From assembly GCA_050115015.1 (NCBI GenBank), contig JASFRI010000036.1, positions 1-18,178 of the forward strand: a stretch of 18,178 nucleotides of DNA, written 5' to 3'. Both the position numbers and the translations under genes were made by a program. Below are positions 12,905-18,178 of this stretch, one piece after another. The stretch's first letter is position 1, and each line of letters begins with the position of its first letter. The notes below the pieces were generated by a model, which had not been told where the DNA came from, did not search any database, and saw nothing but the letters and a program-made list of their open reading frames with translations. The DNA is from JASFRI01 sp050115015 (lineage in GTDB: Bacteria > Acidobacteriota > Polarisedimenticolia > CBDVAL01).

Positions 12905-13588
12905 ATGGCGATCGAGGAGCTGACCTTCGCGGTGGACGACCAGAGGCGCGTCTCGGCGCTGCTGGCCCGGCCCCGGAATGCCCGCGCCCTGCTGGTGCTC
13001 GGCCATGGGGCGGGCGCGGGCATGCGGCATCCGTTTCTCGAGGGGACCACCGACCGTCTCGGGAGGCTGGGAATCGCGACCCTCCGTTACCAGTTCCCCT
13101 ACATGGAGCGCGGACTGCGTCGCCCCGACGCGGCTCCGGTGCTCTGTCGCACCGTGCGCGCCGCCGTGAAGCAGGCCCGCAGGGCTGGCCACGGCCTTCC
13201 GCTGCTCGCGGGCGGCAAGTCGATGGGCGGCCGGATGACGTCCCTGGCGGCGTCCGAGGAGACGCTCGCGGGCGTGTCGGGCCTGGTCTTCCTGGGATTT
13301 CCACTGCACGCCCCGGGAAAGCGATCCGCCGAACGCGGAGAGCACCTGCGCGAGGTCCGGCTGCCGATGCTGTTCCTGCAGGGAACCCGGGATCGGCTGG
13401 CGGACCTGGAGTTGCTCCGCCCTCTCCTGGCGAAGCTCGGGGCAAGGGCGACGCTGCACGTCGTGGAGGGCGGCGACCACTCGTTTCACGTGCCGAAACG
13501 CTCGGGGCGCACCGACGACGAGGCCCTGGACGAGCTTGCGGCGGCCGTCGACGGCTGGGTGCGCCGGATGGTGGAGGGGCAGAGATGA
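12905..13588 (+). CDS. Alpha/beta hydrolase, KANL3/Tex30-like
   Basis: This 227-residue cytoplasmic serine hydrolase matches the KANL3/Tex30 (dienelactone-hydrolase-like) group. It shows LVLGHGAGAGMRHPFL (30-45) forming the oxyanion-side loop, the nucleophile elbow GGKSMGGRM with S106, the acid D163 in LQGTRDRLAD, and H192 in GGDHSFHVPKRSG. The triad is complete. The group is widespread but substrates are mostly unknown; esters or lactones are expected. ATG at 12905 was chosen over TTG at 12839 because the fold begins there and GGGAGGGAGGG lies just upstream. It overlaps the next gene by four bases (ATGA), so the two are translationally coupled. Confidence 0.9.
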   Translation: MAIEELTFAVDDQRRVSALLARPRNARALLVLGHGAGAGMRHPFLEGTTDRLGRLGIATLRYQFPYMERGLRRPDAAPVLCRTVRAAVKQARRAGHGLPLLAGGKSMGGRMTSLAASEETLAGVSGLVFLGFPLHAPGKRSAERGEHLREVRLPMLFLQGTRDRLADLELLRPLLAKLGARATLHVVEGGDHSFHVPKRSGRTDDEALDELAAAVDGWVRRMVEGQR

Positions 13589-14127
13589 ACCTGGACGCAA
13601 GTCGCGGCGGCCTCGCCGCGCTGCTCGTCCTGCTGGCGCTCCCGCCGGCCGGGGCCCGGACCCCGGTCCGCTGCGCCGGGAAGGACGCCCCCGGCCCGCA
13701 GGTGACCCTGATCACCGAGGACGAGCCCGGCGAGCGGCTCGTGGTTCGCGGCCGGGTGCTGGCCCCCGACGGGGCGACCCCCCTCCAGGACGCCCGGATC
13801 CAGGTGTTCCAGACCGATGCCGCGGGCTATTACTCCCCGGGCGGCATGGACGAGGAGCACCCGCGCCTGTGCGGCCTGATGCGGACCGGCCCGGACGGCG
13901 CCTACGAGTTCCACACCGTCCTGCCCGGCGCTTACGCCACCGATCCCCGCGTGCGCCCGCACATCCACTACCGCGTGCGGCCGGCGGAGGGCCGCGATCG
14001 GAGTTACCTGCTGCAGTTCTCCCGGGAGGGCGGTGACGCCGGGTCGGAGACGTGGGATACCGTGCGCCCCCTCGTCGAGCAGGACGGTGTCCTCACCGTC
14101 ACGAGAGACATCCGCATCCCCGGATAA
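13585..14127 (+). CDS. Secreted intradiol ring-cleavage dioxygenase-like protein
   Basis: This 180-residue protein has an N-terminal signal peptide (GLAALLVLLALPPAGA, cleaved about residue 24). One intradiol-dioxygenase beta-sandwich domain follows, similar to the protocatechuate 3,4-dioxygenase beta subunit but shorter. The usual block VVRGRVLAPDG is followed by IQVFQTDAAGYYSPGG. Aligned by motif with the Pseudomonas enzyme (Tyr408, Tyr447, His460, His462), the four Fe(III) ligands are Y83, Y117 (LPGAY), H126 and H128 (RPHIHYRV), all kept. It could therefore cleave a catechol-type ring with O2, but outside the cytoplasm, which is unusual for aromatic catabolism. The real substrate is unknown and no pathway partners are nearby. 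It is coupled to the hydrolase upstream; ATG at 13585 lies in the ATGA overlap. Confidence 0.86.
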   Translation: MNLDASRGGLAALLVLLALPPAGARTPVRCAGKDAPGPQVTLITEDEPGERLVVRGRVLAPDGATPLQDARIQVFQTDAAGYYSPGGMDEEHPRLCGLMRTGPDGAYEFHTVLPGAYATDPRVRPHIHYRVRPAEGRDRSYLLQFSREGGDAGSETWDTVRPLVEQDGVLTVTRDIRIPG

Positions 14128-14243
14128 TCCACCCTCTGCCGGCCTCGGGAGCGCCGTTCCGACGGACCGTCACGTTCTGCCGCCCGTCGCAATTTCAGCG
14201 GCCGTGGTGGATTTCCAGCCGTCCGAACCGGCAGGTGGTGGAT
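14127..14243 (+). repeat. Long-range inverted repeat in the intergenic region
   Basis: The 16-mers at 14127-14142 and 14228-14243 are near-perfect inverted copies: 14 Watson-Crick pairs, one G-U and one mismatch, around an 85-nt loop. A further GTGGTGGAT copy lies at 14204-14212. It begins inside the stop codon of the dioxygenase-like gene, so it may be an mRNA 3' structure or a protein-binding site; no function is shown. Confidence 0.45.
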
Positions 14244-14287
14244 CATCCGGGCTGGAACCCTCCCCGCCTCCCGGCACCCGGGGGGAG

Positions 14288-14293
14288 TATGAT
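14288..14293 (+). promoter_or_regulatory. Candidate -10 element for the amidase/peptidase operon
   Basis: TATGAT matches the -10 consensus at 5 of 6 bases and sits 33 bp upstream of the amidase ATG. The 17-bp position upstream (CGCCTC) is not a recognisable -35, so an activator or another sigma factor may be needed if this is used. Confidence 0.35.
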
Positions 14294-14325
14294 GCGGTGA
14301 GCATCGCAACGGAGGAGGCACAGCC

Positions 14326-15969
14326 ATGATCAACCGGCGGGATTTCGTCAAGGCCGGCGCGCTGGGCACGGCGGCGGTCGCGGTCGGGGGCTGTGCCCCC
14401 GGCGGCGGGAACGACGACAGGGGAAAGGCAGCGGCGTCCGGCTCCGTCTTCGAGGACCGGTTCGAGCTGCAGGAGGCGACGATCGACGATCTCCAGGGAC
14501 GGATGGAGAGCGGAGAGCTCTCGGCGCAGGATATCGCCCGCCTCTACCTCGACCGGATCGAACGGGTGAATCTCGAGGGGCCCGAGTTGCACGCGATCAT
14601 CGCGACGAACCCCGAGGCTCTCGATATCGCCGGGGAGCGGGATCGGGAGCGCGCGGAGGGGAAGGTCCGGGGCCCCCTCCACGGCATCCCGATCATCGTC
14701 AAGGACAACCTGGATACGGCGGACCGCATGGCGACCACTGCCGGGTCGCTGGCCCTGGCGGGCACGGTGGCCTCCGAGGACGCCACGGTGGTTCGCCGGT
14801 TGCGGGAAGCCGGGGCGGTCCTGCTGGGGAAGGCGAACCTGAGCGAGTGGGCCAACTTCCGCTCGGAGCGGTCCTCGAGCGGCTGGAGCGGCGTCGGCGG
14901 CCAGACCCGCAACCCGTACGCCCTGGACCGTAACCCCTGCGGGTCCAGCTCGGGCTCCGGTGTGGCCACCACGGCGAACCTGGCCACGATCGCCATCGGG
15001 ACGGAGACCGACGGATCCGTGGTCTGCCCGTCGAGCGCCAACGGGATCGTCGGGATCAAGCCGACGCTCGGGCTGGTCAGCCGGGCGGGGATCGTCCCGA
15101 TCGCCCACAGCCAGGACACCGCCGGTCCCATGGCCCGGACCGTGCGGGATGCCGCGATCCTCCTGGGGGCGATCTGCGGGGCGGACCCGAGGGACGCCAT
15201 CACCGAGAAGGAGGGCCGCAACGCCGCGGCGGACTACACGACGTTTCTGGACGATGCGGGGCTCCGGGGGGCCCGGATCGGCGTGTGGCGGGACCGCTTC
15301 GGGTTCCACGAGCGCGTCGACGCGGTGCTCGAGGAGGCACTGGTCGCGCTGATGGACGGCGGCGCCGAGCTGATCGACCCCGTGGAGATGGAGTCCTTCG
15401 GGCGGGATCTGGGGAACGCGGAGTACGAGGTGCTGCTCTACGAGTTCAAGGCCGATCTCGACGCCTACCTGGAGGGCCGCGGAGAGGACACCCGGTACCG
15501 CACGCTGCAGGCGCTGATCGACTTCAACGAGGCGAACCGGGACGCGGAGATGCCCTACTTCCAGCAGGAGATCTTCCTCAAGGCGCAGGAGAAGGGACCC
15601 CTGACCGACGAGGCCTACCGGGAGGCCCTGGAGACCTGCCGCCGGCTGTCCCGGGTCGAGGGGATCGACCGGCTCGTCGCGGAGGAGCGGCTGGACGCCA
15701 TCGTCGCGCCGACGGGAGGTCCCGCCTGGACCACCGACCTGATCAACGGCGATCACTTCGGGGGAGGCAGCTCCCAGGCCGCAGCCGTCTCCGGCTACGC
15801 GAACGTGACGGTCCCGGCCGGGTTCGTGTTCGGACTGCCCGTCGGGCTGTCGTTCATCGGGCCGGCGTTCAGCGAGCCGGCGCTGCTGCGGCTGGCGTAC
15901 GCCTTCGAGCGAGCCACCTCGGTGCGCCGGCCTCCCCGCTTCCTCTCCACCGCGGACCTGACGGTCTGA
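14326..15969 (+). CDS. Tat-exported amidase (amidase signature family), probable lipoprotein
   Basis: This 547-residue enzyme hydrolyses amide bonds using the Ser-cisSer-Lys triad. The N-terminus MINRRDFVKAGALGTAAVAVGGC is a twin-arginine signal (R4, R5) ending in a lipobox-like VGGC with C23, so the folded protein is probably exported by Tat and lipid-anchored. The catalytic residues are K126 (IPIIVKDNLDT), the cis-Ser S207 in CGSSSGSG and the nucleophile S231 in GTETDGSVVCPSSANGIVGIKPT. The spacing of 24 between the two Ser equals that in FAAH. The C-terminal half (VAPTGGPAW, VTVPAGFVFGLPVGLSFIG) is also typical. The substrate is not predictable: peptide amides, fatty amides and nitrile-derived amides are all used by relatives. 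GGAGGAGG precedes the ATG. The peptidase gene follows 12 bp after the stop. Confidence 0.94.
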   Translation: MINRRDFVKAGALGTAAVAVGGCAPGGGNDDRGKAAASGSVFEDRFELQEATIDDLQGRMESGELSAQDIARLYLDRIERVNLEGPELHAIIATNPEALDIAGERDRERAEGKVRGPLHGIPIIVKDNLDTADRMATTAGSLALAGTVASEDATVVRRLREAGAVLLGKANLSEWANFRSERSSSGWSGVGGQTRNPYALDRNPCGSSSGSGVATTANLATIAIGTETDGSVVCPSSANGIVGIKPTLGLVSRAGIVPIAHSQDTAGPMARTVRDAAILLGAICGADPRDAITEKEGRNAAADYTTFLDDAGLRGARIGVWRDRFGFHERVDAVLEEALVALMDGGAELIDPVEMESFGRDLGNAEYEVLLYEFKADLDAYLEGRGEDTRYRTLQALIDFNEANRDAEMPYFQQEIFLKAQEKGPLTDEAYREALETCRRLSRVEGIDRLVAEERLDAIVAPTGGPAWTTDLINGDHFGGGSSQAAAVSGYANVTVPAGFVFGLPVGLSFIGPAFSEPALLRLAYAFERATSVRRPPRFLSTADLTV

Positions 15970-15981
15970 GGAGGTCCGACC

Positions 15982-18027
15982 ATGTCACCCCGCTACCCCG
16001 ATGCCCGCGTGGAGGACCTCGTCGAGGATCTACACGGGACGCAGGTGGGAGATCCCTACCGCTGGCTGGAGGACTCCACGTCGGCGGAAGTCGCCGCCTG
16101 GGTGGAGGCCCAGAACGCCCTGACACGGTCCTGGCTTGACGCCGTCCCGGAGCGGGGAGCGATCCTGGACCGGCTGCGGGTGCTCTGGGATTACCCGAAG
16201 GTCGGGCTGCCGATCCGCCGGGGCGGGCGCTACTTCTTCCAGAGGAACGAGGGCCTGCAGAACCAGCCGGTGCTGCACGTGCAGGAGGGGCACGACGGGT
16301 CGCCGCGGGCCCTGCTGGATCCCAACACCCTCAGCGACGACGGCACGGTGGCCCTCACGAACCTGGAGATCTCCCGCGACGGGGGCCTGCTCGCGTACGG
16401 GCTGTCGGAGAGCGGCAGCGACTGGCAGGAGATCCGGGTTCGCCGGGTCGACGGCGGGGAGGACCTGCCGGACCGCATCCGCTGGGTGCGCTTCTCGGAG
16501 ATCGCCTGGAACGCCGACGGGACGGGGTTCTTCTACGCGCGCTACCCGGAGCCGGGAACGGTCCCGGAAGCGGATGCAGATTACTTCCAGCGGCTGCACT
16601 TCCACCGGCTCGGGTCCGACCCGGCGGAGGACCCCAGGATCTACGAGCGTCCGGAGGACCGGCTTCTCGGCGTCTCCCCCACCGTGACCGAGGATGGGCG
16701 CTGGCTGCTGATCCACGTGTTCCGGGGGACCGACAAGAACAACGAGGTGTTCTACCGGCGCCTGGACGGAAGCGACGGACCGATCCGGCCGTTGATGTCC
16801 GGATTCGACGCGTCCTATGCCTTCATCGACGCGGTCGGCGACACCCTCTACTTCCGCACCGACCGGAACGCGCCGCGAGGCAGCATCATCGCCGTGGACC
16901 TCGATCATCCGGAGCCCGCCGCGTGGCGGACCGTGGTGCCACAGTCGGAGGATGTCCTCGACTTCGGCGCTGCGGTCCACGGCGAGCTCGTGCTCGCCTA
17001 CCTGCACCGGGCGCATCACCGCCTACTGCGCACGGGCCTGGACGGCGAGCCGCGAGGGGAGATCCCCCTGCCGGGGATCGGCTCCGTCACGGGGCTGTCC
17101 GGTCGCCCGGAGCACGACGAGCTGTTCTTCGGCTACACCTCGTTCGTGAGCCCGTCCACGGTCTACCGCTTCGGGTTCGACGGCCGGGAGCCGGAGACCT
17201 TCCATGCCCCGGAGCTGCCTGCGGATACGACCCTCTTCGAGACCCGCCAGGTGGAGTACGAAAGCGCGGACGGCACCCGCATCCCGATGTTCCTGGTCCA
17301 TCGCCGGGGTCTCGTCCGCGACGGGAGCCACCCCTGCCGGCTCTACGGGTACGGCGGCTTCAACATCAACATCACGCCGGGCTTCAATCCGTCGAGCCTG
17401 CTGTGGCTCGAGCGCGGTGGCCTGCTAGCCTACCCCAGCCTGCGCGGCGGCGCGGAGTTCGGCGAGGAATGGCACGCCGCGGGCATGCTGGAACGCAAGC
17501 AGAACGTCTTCGACGACTTTCTCGGCGCCGCCGTCTGGTTGATCGACGAGGGGTACACGCGGTCCGACCGACTGGCCATCCAGGGGGGGAGCAACGGCGG
17601 CCTGCTCACCGGGGCGTGCCTGGTCCAGCGTCCGGAGCTTTTCGGCGCGGTGGTCTGCCAGGTTCCGGTCCTCGACATGCTGCGCTACCACCTGTGGACC
17701 ATCGGCCGCTACTGGATGCCGGAGTACGGCGACCCGGAGGATCCCGCCATGTTCCCGATCCTCCTCCGCTATTCCCCGTACCACAACTTGCGCACTGCCC
17801 GGTACCCGGCGCTCCTGGTGACGACCGGGGACACCGATGACCGCGTGCACCCGGCCCATGCACGGAAGTTCGTCGCCCGGATCCAGGCGCTCGGGGCGGG
17901 GGGGCCCGCGCTCCTGCGGGTCGAGGCCCGGGCGGGACACGGGGCCGGAAAACCCACCGACAAGGTCCTCCAGGAGGCCGCGGACATCCACGCCTTCCTT
18001 CACCGGGCCCTCCGCCTGGGCGCGTGA
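15982..18027 (+). CDS. Prolyl oligopeptidase, S9A family
   Basis: This 681-residue serine peptidase cleaves short peptides after proline. It begins with the S9 N-terminal block DLHGTQVGDPYRWLED, followed by a seven-bladed beta-propeller region (about 70-405) that gates substrate size. The alpha/beta hydrolase domain carries YGYGGFNI (oxyanion side), S537 in QGGSNGG, D620 in GDTDDRVHP and H653 in AGHGAGKP, so the triad is complete. The length fits bacterial POPs. There is no signal peptide, so it is predicted cytoplasmic. ATG at 15982 follows GAGGAGG. The gene is 12 bp after the exported amidase, so the two form an operon; a joint role in using proline-containing or amidated peptides is inference. 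Confidence 0.95.
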   Translation: MSPRYPDARVEDLVEDLHGTQVGDPYRWLEDSTSAEVAAWVEAQNALTRSWLDAVPERGAILDRLRVLWDYPKVGLPIRRGGRYFFQRNEGLQNQPVLHVQEGHDGSPRALLDPNTLSDDGTVALTNLEISRDGGLLAYGLSESGSDWQEIRVRRVDGGEDLPDRIRWVRFSEIAWNADGTGFFYARYPEPGTVPEADADYFQRLHFHRLGSDPAEDPRIYERPEDRLLGVSPTVTEDGRWLLIHVFRGTDKNNEVFYRRLDGSDGPIRPLMSGFDASYAFIDAVGDTLYFRTDRNAPRGSIIAVDLDHPEPAAWRTVVPQSEDVLDFGAAVHGELVLAYLHRAHHRLLRTGLDGEPRGEIPLPGIGSVTGLSGRPEHDELFFGYTSFVSPSTVYRFGFDGREPETFHAPELPADTTLFETRQVEYESADGTRIPMFLVHRRGLVRDGSHPCRLYGYGGFNINITPGFNPSSLLWLERGGLLAYPSLRGGAEFGEEWHAAGMLERKQNVFDDFLGAAVWLIDEGYTRSDRLAIQGGSNGGLLTGACLVQRPELFGAVVCQVPVLDMLRYHLWTIGRYWMPEYGDPEDPAMFPILLRYSPYHNLRTARYPALLVTTGDTDDRVHPAHARKFVARIQALGAGGPALLRVEARAGHGAGKPTDKVLQEAADIHAFLHRALRLGA

Positions 18028-18038
18028 GCTGCCGGTAC

Positions 18039-18047
18039 TGCTAGGAT
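18039..18047 (+). promoter_or_regulatory. Extended -10 element before the BolA-family gene
   Basis: TGC-TAGGAT (18039-18047) has the extended TGn and a 4-of-6 -10 hexamer, 60 bp upstream of the BolA ATG and 12 bp after the peptidase stop codon. No -35 is recognisable. It would allow the BolA gene to be transcribed apart from the peptidase operon. Confidence 0.4.
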
Positions 18048-18106
18048 CAGCGGTCCGGTAGGCATACCGAGCGGCACCCGGCAGACGGCAGTCTCGAGGA
18101 GGCAGG

Positions 18107-18178
18107 ATGATCGAGCCAGACGAGATCCGGCGACGGATCCGCGCCGCCCTACCCGATGCGCAGGTGACCGTGCGGGAC
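18107..18178 (+). CDS. BolA-family protein (partial, runs off the window end)
   Basis: Only 24 codons are present: MIEPDEIRRRIRAALPDAQV then TVRD. The pattern 'EI...I..ALPDA.V.V.D' is the usual start of BolA/IbaG-type proteins, small proteins that work with monothiol glutaredoxins in Fe-S trafficking and in stress responses. The conserved His and the rest of the domain lie outside the window, so the call rests on a short N-terminus. The ribosome site GAGGAGG at 18096-18102 and the ATG at 18107 are good. If correct, a glutaredoxin-4-type gene would often follow. Confidence 0.7.
   Translation, partial: MIEPDEIRRRIRAALPDAQVTVRD

Noticed and set aside
12487..14127. A 546-codon open frame on the plus strand ending with the dioxygenase-like protein
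   Set aside because: Only the last 180 codons make sense; the earlier part is antisense to the small helical gene and off-frame in the hydrolase. The real start is the ATG at 13585 with a signal peptide.
14170..15756. A 528-codon open frame on the minus strand
   Set aside because: It is antisense to the amidase, whose catalytic triad and Tat signal are intact.

Overview
The window is high-GC, gene-dense DNA from a diderm (Gram-negative) bacterium. The evidence for an outer membrane is a predicted outer-membrane beta-barrel, a Wza-type polysaccharide export protein, a Tat-type lipoprotein signal and several Sec signal peptides. The mix of secreted proteins (a haem-binding-domain protein, an S9A peptidase, a Tat amidase, a Cys-rich unknown) would fit an environmental lineage such as Acidobacteriota or a deep proteobacterium. 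There is no rRNA or universal marker, so the phylum is an inference only. I see no tRNA, rRNA, CRISPR array, insertion sequence, integrase or attachment site. The window looks like chromosomal backbone plus an exopolysaccharide export locus.

Layout. (1) 1-1360, minus: a sensor histidine kinase followed by its response regulator, which is cut by the window edge. (2) 1515-2690, minus: a secreted Cys-rich protein of unknown function. (3) 3022-3570, plus: an exported SnoaL/NTF2-like protein; 3790-4245, plus: a membrane-anchored haem-binding (CxxCH) protein with a clear sigma-70-type promoter. (4) 4289-4864, minus: a divergent Dps-like protein that has lost ferroxidase residues. (5) 5166-11653, minus: a four-gene exopolysaccharide export operon, in transcription order outer-membrane barrel, OPX/Wza-like protein, Wzz/BY-kinase, and O-antigen ligase/polymerase with a C-terminal tail. 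(6) 11749-12767, minus: an unknown small alpha-helical protein translationally coupled to a DEDDh 3'-5' exonuclease. (7) 12905-14127, plus: a KANL3/Tex30-type alpha/beta hydrolase overlapping a secreted intradiol-dioxygenase-like protein. (8) 14326-18027, plus: a Tat-exported amidase and a prolyl oligopeptidase. (9) 18107-end, plus: the first 24 codons of a BolA-family gene.

How the genes work together. The export operon is the main coherent system. Its OPX protein has no lipobox Cys and ends directly after its last SLBB-type domain, so it lacks the membrane-crossing C-terminal helix of Wza. The operon's first gene encodes a separate 408-residue barrel. The simplest model is a split outer-membrane exporter: a periplasmic OPX protein plus a barrel, driven by the inner-membrane Wzz/BY-kinase and fed by the polymerase. 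No glycosyltransferase, Wzx flippase or initiating transferase is present in the window, so sugar assembly must be encoded elsewhere. The amidase/peptidase pair suggests peptide or amide scavenging. The remaining genes look like independent units.
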